From the NCBI GenBank assembly GCA_031002005.1, contig CM061918.1, positions 39,498,947 to 39,562,946 of the forward strand: 64,000 nucleotides of DNA, given 5' to 3'. The notes beneath the pieces are model-generated. The model was given only the letters and a program-made list of their open reading frames with translations. It was not told where the DNA came from and searched no databases. Position 1 is the stretch's first letter. Each line of letters starts with the position of its first letter. Source of the stretch: Vandiemenella viatica (taxonomy: Eukaryota; Arthropoda; Insecta; Orthoptera; Morabidae). The position numbers and the translations under genes are program-made. This document shows, piece after piece, positions 24,859 to 37,000 of this stretch.

Positions 24859-25023
24859 ATGCTCATTGGGAAATGCCTGCTGATAGTAGAAGGGTGGGGA
24901 GTAATTGCAAGAACTGGTTATAAAATCGCGCGCTGCGGCAGAAGGAATTTAGTCTCCAGCATAAGCGTACAGGACACGATGACTGATACAATTCCTCTTT
25001 CAAAAGATTTCTTCTTTCGTCAG
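24859..25023 (+). CDS. ETHE1: ETHE1 exon 1 (start, targeting region)
   Basis: 55 codons ending FFFRQ just before donor GTAAGT; phase 0. TAG at 24814 closes the frame upstream, so the ATG at 24859 is the first available. Starting at the ATG at 24979 instead would remove the Arg-rich part and give a 264-residue protein. Confidence 0.8.
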
Positions 25024-28000
25024 GTAAGTTATTACGAGTATTCAGAAAATATTTGCCTATGCTTTAAATACATGTTTAGTCTTCAGGAAACCTGTTTAAA
25101 GTTATCCAAATTTAAAGAGGTTATAAAAAGTTTGGGATTCTATGATAACGGTGGCGCCGCAATGATTCATTCTTATGTAATTCGACTTGACAGCTCCAAA
25201 GTTTGGAATACAATTCTTTTATATCGCGCTTAGTTCTCGAGGTATACTGTCTCAAAAGAGAGGTGGTTAGGTTTAAAAGCTACCTGGACCAGAACAATAA
25301 TTTCGCCAAAGCCAAATTTAATGAATTCTTATGTAGCTCGATAAATCGAAAGTGAAGTGATATCTCGCTTGGTTCTATAAAGATAAACAGTCTCAAAATT
25401 GAGATTGTTAAGGCCGAGATGCTGCCAGGACCAAAAAATAATAAAAAGAACTACATGCTGGATGTGCATATAATAGGTTTTATTTTGTTACTACTGATTG
25501 TGGTTAGTTTGAAATGACCTGGGCCCAAAGAAAACATTCGCCAAGACCACAAGTTATAGCTATAACTAATTTTTGACAGTCTGTTTATCGAGAAATAAGT
25601 GAGATATCAAAAAACTCTTTATTCTTACCAGATTTTTCTAGTCGTATTACATAAGAATGCATCACCAAATTGCAGCACCCTGGTTATGAAAGTTCCCTGT
25701 TCACTTTCTGTAAATAACTTATAAACCTCTTTTGGACAAGTTTGTGATCAGTTTTATTAAATTAATTTTTTAATATTGCAACAATTTCATATTTTTTTTT
25801 TTTGTCTGTGTTCCTTAGCTTTTTGACCGTGAGAGCTGCACATACACCTACCTGTTAGCTGACGTTAATTCAAAGGAAGCTGTACTCATTGATCCTGTAT
25901 TTGAACTGGCAGAGAGAGATGCACAGCTGATAAAGGAACTGGAATTTCAATTGAAGTATGCAAGTGAGTGTTTTATACACTTTAAATCAAATATTATCGC
26001 CTAAGGAATGTGTGTGCCAAATTTCATACCGATAGGACAATATTTGTAGGTTCCGACGTATTGACGTGGAGCCTGTTTTATTAATAATAATTAACTGTGA
26101 TGAATCTCATGCCCTGGTTGCATTTCCTTACATTTCTAATTCTAATTGATTCATCTTTTGTCCTCAAAATATTTCACTGTCTGTGGAATATTTATATCAT
26201 TAATTCACTAAGTAATTTTTTCCTGTCCTTCTCTCACCCTCTTATGGCTTAATTCAAATAATAAGTTATTGTCATTGTCCTTGCATCCTCATGCTGTATG
26301 TGAATCTTCCACCAATATTTATCCATTCCTCACATGTCTCACACATGCCCACAATTCTATCCTGCAATAAGTCCTATCCAAAATCTTTTATTATTTCAGT
26401 TATTGAGTGCATCCTTTGGTAATTTCTGCAGGCTAATTTGCCTTCCCTACTCTGCAGCTCACCCTTCTCCGTTATTTGATGTCCATAATGTTTGTTTTAT
26501 ATCGTCCCACAATACTCTAGCAAGGTCCTGGCCAAAGTTTTGTAACCTTCCCCGGTACATCCTTTTCAACAGATGAAGTACTCCGAAACCTTTCCCTACA
26601 ACGTTTAGCTCATTGTCAATATTTAACAAGCATTTTCACTTTAAATGAATAATCGCACATAATTTTTATTTCACTGTCTGTTTACATCATAAGTTGACAG
26701 TTCTCGTCATTTATCTTCGTTCCATAACTTTCCGCCCAACTAGCTATCGTGTCAAAATCCCTTTGCATTTACCCACAATTCTCTCTCAATGTAATCCTAT
26801 TTACACAACATTGTCATCTGCAAGCAACCTAACCTCTCATTGTAGATCGAAAACTATCAGAATAATGAAAAGTAATGGCCCCACTACATTACTCTGTGGC
26901 ACACCTGTTCTCATGGGTGCCGGCAGGATTACTTTAATGGATGTGCATATATATATATAAATAACACTTATTAAGTAAGGATACTGAAATTATTGAGAAG
27001 TTGTTGAACAGATTTGGATAACAACCTAGGCACCTTAGAGTTATTGTTCAAACAGTGAATTTAATAATAAAATTTTTGTTTCTTAATCTTTTTCTGTGTA
27101 TTTTCTTTCATAGTGGGCGAAGGGGGGGGGGGAGGGGAAATTGCATGTGCACCCTCGCGGCACCCATTCCTGTTCTCACATCCACCTTCCTTGATACTGC
27201 ATTTTCTTCCTATCTCTTAAGCATTCTACCAATCACGATCCATCTTGGTTTATCCAAATGGTCTTACTCATGTTATGAGTAACTCTGTCAAACAGCTTAC
27301 AAAGATCCGAGTCTACTGGAGATCGTGATTCCGTAACAACATTATTGCTCGCCATTTACTAATGACTTCATAATACTGTGGCAGTCAATTCCAAGGATAA
27401 TTAGTTTCAAGCAGTAATTATGTTGTAATACTTCCTGGACCAGCATGACATCACTAAAATTCTTCAAAAATAATTCTTAGTGTGTACTGCATCTGACTAC
27501 TGCAGTAGTGTGATGCACATTCCTCCTGGAATTGCGATCTCCAGTAATCCTGACAGTTCCATTACCACACCATCTACTTGGCCTCCCTTGTATTTTTTGT
27601 CTGAAATATCTTTCTTGTACATAACCTACTGCCTCATATTCATATGAATAATATATAGCTGCTATACAGCACTCCACCAGCTTACCCACCACTTAAGTCA
27701 AACTAATGGGTTGTCAACCCTATTGATCAATCTTCCCTTACATATTGTTACTACTATAGCAGATTTCCAGTCTTCTTGTTTATGACTAGTATCCAGGTAT
27801 GGAACAATGCCTAAGAGAGCTTCCATTGATTATGTGAGGTGTTTTTCTGCAATTCTGGACTCCTTCCACCTCCCATCGTTGGGATTTTGCCGGACCCCTC
27901 ACCCCCCCCCCCTCTATTTCATATAATTAATTAATGGACTCCCCCTTATACCAACTTACCTCCACATGTCTATAGTAAACAACTTCCAACTCCTGTATTT

Positions 28001-31000
28001 GATACCCAAAATGTGGGTCCCATACTACACCACCATATTCAGTCATTTGTCTGACCAAAGTTTTGTAATACAGTTCTCTTATTTCTCTAGTATATCCTGT
28101 CATCACTTTCCAACTGGTGAAGGATTTTGGACCCTTTCCGTACTACCCATCCAATGTGTCCTACCGAGTTAAGTTTATCAAACGTTATGCCAATGTATTC
28201 ACATTTCAAGTGTTCAATACCGGTAAGCAAATCCTTCCCTACCGAGCATAGTAGGTGAACGGTTAACATTCTGGCCTCACATTCGGGAGGACGCGGGTTC
28301 GAATCCCGCCTGGGCATCCAGATTTGGGTTTTCTGTGGTTTTTCCAAATCACTCCAGGCAAATGCTGGGATGCTTCCTTCAAAAAGGCCATGACCAAATT
28401 CCTTCCTGTTCCTTGTCCCCAGTCCCATCCCACCTCTAGTTACCTTAGCCATCGACGAGGTGTAAAGCCATAAGTAAAAAAAAAACCTACCTTATAATCC
28501 TAATCAATCTTTAGCTTTTCATCTGTGTACTTGATAATCTGGCTCTTCTTTGCCTTTATCTTTATCCCATGTTGACTCACCCAGCTCAATATCCTGTCTA
28601 AATCACTCTTAGATCACCTTGAAGCTGTTTACAAAGTTCACTGTATTTGTCTGAAACACTGCCCACATTCCAAACCCATTCCTTTCACATTAACATTGAA
28701 AGCAGTTGCAATCAGAATTTGTCTCAGTTCATCTGACATTCTGTTGAATTAGTCTCCTACCTGGAGATTTCACTGTTTGCAATTTACTTTTGGGGATTAA
28801 CATCCTATTCCCTCAGAGCTTGAGAGATTTTTAGAATGAGAATATTTGTGCATATTTACCAGTACAAGATGGTATGTATAGTGTTGCAAACTGAAAAAAA
28901 ACAAAACAATTTTTTTTTTCAGCTTTGTGAAAAAAAACATGAAAAAAAACCTAGCGCCCGTGTTTTTTTTCTAATTTTGTTTTTTTTTCAGAAAACAATA
29001 TATTTGATAAATTATAGTTTTATTTAAGGAACTTCCATTTTACAAGTGTGTTTTAAGTCTTACTGAATCATATAATGTCTCACATAATGTTTCATAAGTG
29101 TATCTATATAGGTAACATAATTTTATTCATCCTCTATGTCAGTACCACATTCACTAGTATCAGCACTACCAACACTAGTTCGGTCGGTGTCGGAATTTTC
29201 TGTCTCTTCTTCTGTCTCCTCTAGATTCATAACTTCAGAAATAGTTAAATTTTCTTTTACTGGTTGTTCTTGTATTGTACGCAAAAGATTTTGAGATTGC
29301 AATTTTAAATTGTGAGCAAAGTACACACTGTGCATAAAGACTGCGCCGACAGTTCTGTATTACGGTCTTTTAAGTTTGAATTAAAATCTATTATCATACA
29401 AAATAGGAGCTTTACTTCTTTTCAATCGTTTGTTTACACCAACGGTTGCAAGGAAACGATTCATAATTAGGGACCGTGTACAAACTACGTGGCTCGGTCC
29501 AGAGGGAGGAGGGGTTAGCTGGAAGGCTACGCTGGGCTACGTGGGGAGAGGGGGGGGGGGGGGGTTTCGAGCCAGGCCACGTAACTTTCCTTTCGTAACA
29601 TTTTTCACAGTTAAAATGAGGAACTGAACTCACAACAGCATATGAGTATTTATTTCCCTCAGTTAATTATATCCGTATGTAATTTACAATAGTCTGACAA
29701 GAGAAAACAGTACAACATGTCTTCTGGAATCAAAACGGAAGAAAGCTACGTGATTCGTGAGCGGGGGGGGGGGGGGAGGGGGGGTAGGCAAAAGTCACGT
29801 AGGGCTACGTGGGGGTTCACAGGAGGCCAAAATGGAGCTATGTAGTTTATGCACGCTCCCTTACTGACAATTTAATGAGTCAGTACCACTATACTCTGAG
29901 AGTTAACAAGTATACGAATATAAGGAAAGCCCAATAAGGCAAAAAACCGTGGATAAATTTTAAATTCCTAATTTTTTTAAAAGATCTGTAGGTAATTTTG
30001 TAGGGCTGGCAGCACTATTTTAAATAGCAAGTATCAATCCAAACAATGGGGAATGGGGATTCCTTCTCGCGCTACCTAGTCTCTTCGGGAAATCCCCATT
30101 CATAAAGAAAATTTCAGTCAATTTTGCCAATATTCATGGGCGCCGGGAGGGGGGTGCACTTGCACCCCCCCCTACTATGAAAGAAAAAACGCAGAAAAGA
30201 TTAAGAGAATTTTTTTATTATTTAATTCACATTTTGAATAATAACTTTAGGCGCCTAGCTTGTTGTCCAAATTTGTTCAATACCTTGTCAATAAATTCTG
30301 TTTCCTTAATTAATAAGTGTTATATATATAAAAAAAAAAGATACAGATGCACCTCCTTTAGAGTAATCCTGCAGGCGCCCATGCCAATATTTTCGTATTT
30401 TTTTCCCCCCCTACTGAACCAGAAAAATGTAGTAGATTTTAAACTAAGATAAGTACTTAGAATAAACTCTAAAACAGTCATTTTAAATGATAACTGCCTT
30501 ACAAATTTGAGATTTAGTAGTTGTGAAAAAAAAACGTGTTCCAGAAAAAAACATGTTTTTTTTCAAAGTTTTTTTTTCAAAGTTTTTTTTTCATGTTTTT
30601 TTTTTCAAGCCAGAAAAAAACCGTTTTTTTACAACACTAGGTATGTACTCTACATACCAGTTTCTTCCCCAAGTACCTAATTTGGCTGTAAATTCTGCCA
30701 GTACCTAAAAAAAAAAAAAGGAAATTCTTGGGACGTACCTGTAATGCTTTCAGAAAACCACAATATTTATGGCTGGTCCTTCTGAATGACTGGTGTAAAT
30801 GTTAATCAATTCCTTTACAGGTATTAGTGAACCACTGTTTTTTTTATTCAGTCATTTGGATGTTTTTCAGCTAGTTTCATACTGTGTCACATTGTTGGCC
30901 ATTTGAAAGTGTATAAAGGTGGCGATACACCATAGCTCCATACCGATGGATGTCATCCGTATGGATGACATCCAAAAACGTAGCACATACACCATCATTC

Positions 31001-34000
31001 CATCAATCCAGTCAGCCACGACAATGAAAAACTAGGCACAGCAAACAACAATAGGTTATCAGTTTGATATACAACAATCCAGTTATGCCAAGTACTAAAT
31101 AAAATGAACCCGAATTAATTTTAAAGGATATTCAAACTATCGAATACTGAATACAAATGCTTAGAATTAAATAAATGTAAAAAAAGTGCAAAATTATGAA
31201 AAATAAGCTCTGTGATATTACGAAAACTTTTTAAAAATACTACAAAATGATTATAAAACAGATTTATTAAATTTAAGTAATTTAGCTGACCGAAAATAGT
31301 GACAGGTACATCACATGTTGAAAACAACATGTTTAAACAAGTAGGCTCATATAAAATTAATCTTATCATACTAGGATCTTTTTAAAAAGAAGACCGCAAA
31401 GAATTCTTTGCGGTTTTTTTTTTAACACGGTTTCTCCGTTGGCGTTTGTCTTTATTTTTAAATAATATTAGCAATTGATCTATTGCCACATTTATTTATA
31501 TTTTGTCATGGTAGTTAGGATTAGAGATCCTACAAGCATAGTAAGTCCTTATATTTCTCAATAATCTCCAGCACAAAGACTTATTGAGACGAAATTATTT
31601 TTAAAAAAGGTAAAAAAAAGAAAATTATATTGTTCTAATCATTACTTAATAATATTTAAAACTATATTATTTTCAATTCTACATTCAAAATAATATTTAA
31701 CTAGGCCTAGTAGCAAAACAAAAATTTCAATAGCAGATTCAAAACAAAAAAAGAAATGGCACTGATGTCGTCTGCTCAGTGGTCGGCGACAGAATGAGAA
31801 CTGTTTGGACCACGGTTTCACCATACACGAGCCGACTGGCTCGATGTCGCTCCACGTGGTTTTTCCCACACACTATCAGTCGGCTTGATGGCATGATGGA
31901 CGAAACTGATGGATGTTGTACTGACCGATATCCAAATAATCCTGTCCGTCCACATCAGTTTCCCCACAGATGGCACAATAATGAAGTGACGTCGCTCCAT
32001 TTGGACGGATGAAGTGGTCGCTTATGGCCACCTTAAGACAGATTTTACTGTCACCTACCAGTTATCGCCTACTAAAACTTAGTATATTGAAACTGTTTTC
32101 ATGAATAGTTTGACAGTAGAGCATTGATGATCTAGATGCCGTCATCCTTGAAAGTTAATAGCAATCAACAAATTTGCGTAGCAATGAAGTGGGAGGTCGT
32201 GTATGTGACATATCAGATAGTATAAAGCTTTTCTTGAGGACTTGAGCTAGATTTTCAATAACTTTCAGCAGTTCTATTTCAGGTAAATGACTTTCGACTT
32301 ATATATATTGGCAAAAGAATTCATTGAAGTCACAGGATGACGTTTTTGTTGATTGATCTAAGAATTAGTAAATTACTATTAATTCCAATAAAATTTATGC
32401 TCCAGTGCCTACATACCTGTACCTGCTGATGTGTTATGCTCATTTTTGCTTTAAATTATTTCATTGTTTGAGCTAAATTGTTCAGCATCTTCCTCAATAA
32501 CCTTGCTCTCTTACCTACAAATGAAAATATTCCCACTCATTTATCCCTGAAATAAAGTGCGAGCTTGGGGGCCCCCTGCCAGCGAACCTCGCACAAGACT
32601 TGATAGAGCTAAAAAAAAGTCACCCATCGATATGTATAGTAAACAATGAAACTTTGATTTCTCTAAGTAACAAAAAGGAATTAAATTAGGATAGGGAAAC
32701 AAGCCACCTTTACCTTTAGATGATGGATGTGGGACGCGAACGCACAGAAAAAACAAAAAATACAACTGTTAAATAAATTTTTAGGATGAGCCCTTCCTCA
32801 ACAGGAGAACATTATGGGAGGTGGGTGATGATGGAGAATATGTGTAAAGCTAAGGAAGGATAGGGAAATATGACCCAACACTTACCACAGATGAAGGTGG
32901 CTAGGAGCGACGAACACGAAAAAGAACAAACACAAGAACAAGAAGAAACACAAGTAAAGTGCTATATATATATATATATATTGCAACGGAGCCCTTGTTA
33001 ACCTAGCTATGCCACTGTATATATTATACCAACTTAAACTTATTATCCCATAATATGCCAAGATATTTTCAATTTTGTTAGAGGACTGAAATATTTATTC
33101 ATCATGTGACTTTTAATTGACCATCTTAGCTGCTGCCTAAGATGGAATCTTGCATAATATGGAACGTTTTAGATTGCAGTAGAGAATCTCCACTTGACAA
33201 AAGTTCTGAAATAAAGAGTGAGGCAGTAGTACTAAGGGACAGAACATAGTTCAGCACAGCTAGTGCAAGTTCAAACCTTAGTCTAGGCATACTGCTCATC
33301 CTGGATACGGTTTGAGGTTTTCAATAGTTGCATAGCAAATTCTAAAATGGTTCACATTTTACACCTCCAAATAAAGCAACATATTTTATACAAGTAATAA
33401 TTTACTCAGCAATCTCACCAGAAATTTTATGGACTCTCTAAATTGTATTGCTAAATACTTTACTGAGTGATATGATATTTTAGTATTGTAATAATGAGTC
33501 TGATTGCAAAGGTGCAGAGTCCTATGAATTTAATTGTTATTTCTTTGTGTTGGAATATTTGTTTGGGATTGTCATTCCCATTTCATTTTGTTGTAGTGAA
33601 CACTCACGTTCATGCAGACCACGTGACTGGCACTGGTCTGCTGAAACGCTTAGTTCCTGGCTGCCGCAGTCTGATATCGCGCATCAGTGGAGCCAAGGCC
33701 GACGTCTTTGTCGACCCCTTTGAGAATGTCGAATTCGGTCGACATAAACTCGAGGTCCGATCCACCCCGGGACATACCAACGGTAAGTAGTTGTGTGATT
33801 AATTTCAAGCTAAAATGAATTAAACCTTATTGTTTACCAAATCAAGAAAGAAAACATTGTTTAATTTAAAATAATAATATTTGAGAAGTGTTTCCATGTG
33901 TTTTCAGGCAGGTGCTGTTCTTTACGTGGAGTATGATGCTATCCCAATAAATTGTTGGCCTGGAAATATAAGATTTAATTTTTGTATTTTACCACCATCT

Positions 34001-37000
34001 CTATAACTAAAGTAAATTTATCTTTGTGCTAGGAATAAATGAGGCTGGATGAGGTATTTAAGCATAATTAAAAAATTACTAGACAAAACTAAAAATTTTT
34101 ACTACAGGACTTCAATCTTTGTTTAAATTACAATAACAAATAATAAAAAAATAAATTCTTCGTTACATGATGTCACATACAAAACTCAATTCTTTTGCTC
34201 CAATGGCAAGGAAGGATATACTTTCCAGATTCTGGTCATCTTCACTGACCAACTTGTAAACACACCCACAACCTGCCATATAGACTGCGACAGTAATGGC
34301 ACTTTGAACCTTTAGGGGCTCTGTCACAGAATTCTTGCTTTTGTTTTATTAACAGACATCTTCCATTTCTTCCTTCAGCTTTGGTAAGCATCGTTTGTAC
34401 TTTAACTTTCCTCTCCATATTAACTCTGATAATTAGGCAGTTACTTATTTTTTTTTTTTTTTACAATGTTACAGGCTGTGTAACTTATGTTAATCATGAG
34501 CACGGCTTGGTATTCACTGGAGACGCTGTCCTGATCCGTGGTTGTGGTCGGACGGATTTCCAAGAAGGCAGTCCCCACACACTGTACCGGTCTGTGCACG
34601 AGCAGATTTTCACCCTGCCAGACAACTTCCGAATTTTCCCAGCACATGACTACAAAGGTAAGTGTGCTTACCTAAAAATTTTATGCAACACAAAGAAGAA
34701 TTACAGGACTATTTACTTTCACAGTTTTTATACATAGTGTTTAGGAAAATGTAATCGGAGCTTAGTATTACTTTTGTGCACCATTTAAAGGAAAGTACCA
34801 TGCCAGTGTGGAGTTAGCTAGGTGCCACTACACTGGCCATGTTCAAATTCTGACCCGGCTATTGGCTGTCCTGATCAAAGTTTTCCACAATCGTCTAGCT
34901 CAGTGTTTCTCAAAGTGGAGTTCGCTAGTTGATCGTAGGGGATTCGTGACAAGATTTACCTAGTGTTGTAAAAAAACGGTTTTTTTTCTGGCTTGAAAAA
35001 GAAACACGAAAAAAACTTTGAAAAAAAACATGTTTTTTTTCTGGAACATGTTTTTTTTTTCTGGAACATGTTTTTTTTCACAACTACTAAATCTCAAATT
35101 TTTAATGCAGTTATCGTTTAAAATGACTGTTTTAGAGTTTATTCTAAGTACTTATCTTAGTTTAAAATCTACTATATTTTTCTGGTTCAGTAGGAAAAAA
35201 ATTACGAAAATATTGGCAAAATTGACTGAAATTTTCTTTATGAACGGGGATTTCCCGAAGAGACTAGGTTGCGCAAGATGGAATCCCCATTCCCCATTGT
35301 TTGGATTATACTTGATATTTGAAATAGTGCTGCCAGCACTACAAAATTACCTACAGAGCTTTTAAAAAAATTAGGAATTTAAAATTTATCCACAGTTTTT
35401 TGCCTCTTTTTTATTACTTATTGGGCTTTCCTTATATTCGTATACTTGTTAACTCTCAAAGTATAGTGGTACTGATTCATTAAATTGTCAGTAAGGCAGC
35501 GTGCATAAACCACATAGCTCCATTTTGGCCTCCTGTGACCCCCCCCCCTCCTCCCCCACGTAGCCCTACGTGGCTTTTGCGCCCCCTCCCTGCTCCCCCT
35601 CCCCCCCCTCGCTCACGTAGCACGTAGCTTTCTTCCGTTTTGATTCCAGAAGACATTTTGTACTGTTTTCTCTTGTCAGACTATTGTAAATTACATACGG
35701 ATATAATTAACTGAGGGAAATAAATACTCACATGCTGTTGTGAGTTCAGTTCCTCATTTCAACTGTGAAAAATGTGACGAAAGGAAAGTTACGTGGCCGG
35801 GCTCGGAACACCCCCCACCCCCCCTCCCCACGTAGCCCAGCGTAGCCTTCCAGCTAACCCTTCCTCCCTCTGGACCGAGCCAAGTAGTTTGTGCACGGTC
35901 CCTAATTATGAATCGTTTCCTTGCAACCGTTGGTGTAAACAAACAATTGAAAAGAAGTAAAGCTCCTATTTTGTATGATAATAGATTTAAATTCAAACTT
36001 AAAAGACCGTAATACAGAACTATCGGCGCAGTCTTTATGCACAGTGTGTTCTTTGCTCACAATTTAAAATTGCAATCTCAAAATCTTTTGCGTACAATAC
36101 AAGAACAACCAGTAAAAGAAAATTTAACTATTTCTGAAGTTATGGATCTAGAGGAGACAGAAGAATAGACAGAAAATTATGACACCGATCGAACTAGTGT
36201 TGGTACTAGTGAATGTGGTACTGACATAGAGGATGAATAAAATTATGTTACCTATATAGATACACTTATGAATCATTATGTGAGACATTATATGATTCAG
36301 TAAGACTTAAAACACACTTGTAAAATGGAAGTTCCTTAAATAAAACTATAATTTATCAAATATATTGCTTTCTGAAAAAAAACAAAATTTAGAAAAAAAA
36401 AACACGGGTGCTAGGTTCTTTTTCATGTTTTTTTCACAAAGCTGAAAAAAAAAATGTTTTTTTTCAGTTTGCAACACTAGATTTACCTAATGGCGGACTT
36501 GCTATCTCAAACGTATAACATGCACGATGGTGAAATTCGGTCATTGTTGCCAGTAACGGAGCTAAAAAAAGGTCGCAGTTTTTTTTGTTAAAGGGGTTCG
36601 CCATTGCCTGGGAAATTTTATAGCGGTACGTGGAGCTAAAAGTTTGAGAAACATTTATCTAGATGGCTGCTGAGATGGTACCCAATCATAAAAACGTGGA
36701 AATGTTAAATGATTATTATTATGATAAATAATGTAAAGGAAAGTACTCCGTAATCTTGAAAGAATTACACAATAATCTGAAAGTGGTTACTTAAATTTAA
36801 ATTAAAAAAATATGGAGTAAAAATGCATTTAATATTAAGTTGTATAGCTTAATCAGAAGAGCAACTGAATACAAACTGATTAACTAGAGTCCATGCCACC
36901 TCCATCCAGTTCTCTCCGGGCTGTAATGACCTTGCATCAACAAGTCGGAAAGAAAAAAGTTCAAAGCTGCCTATTCAACTGCTGTCCAGTGAATACTATT

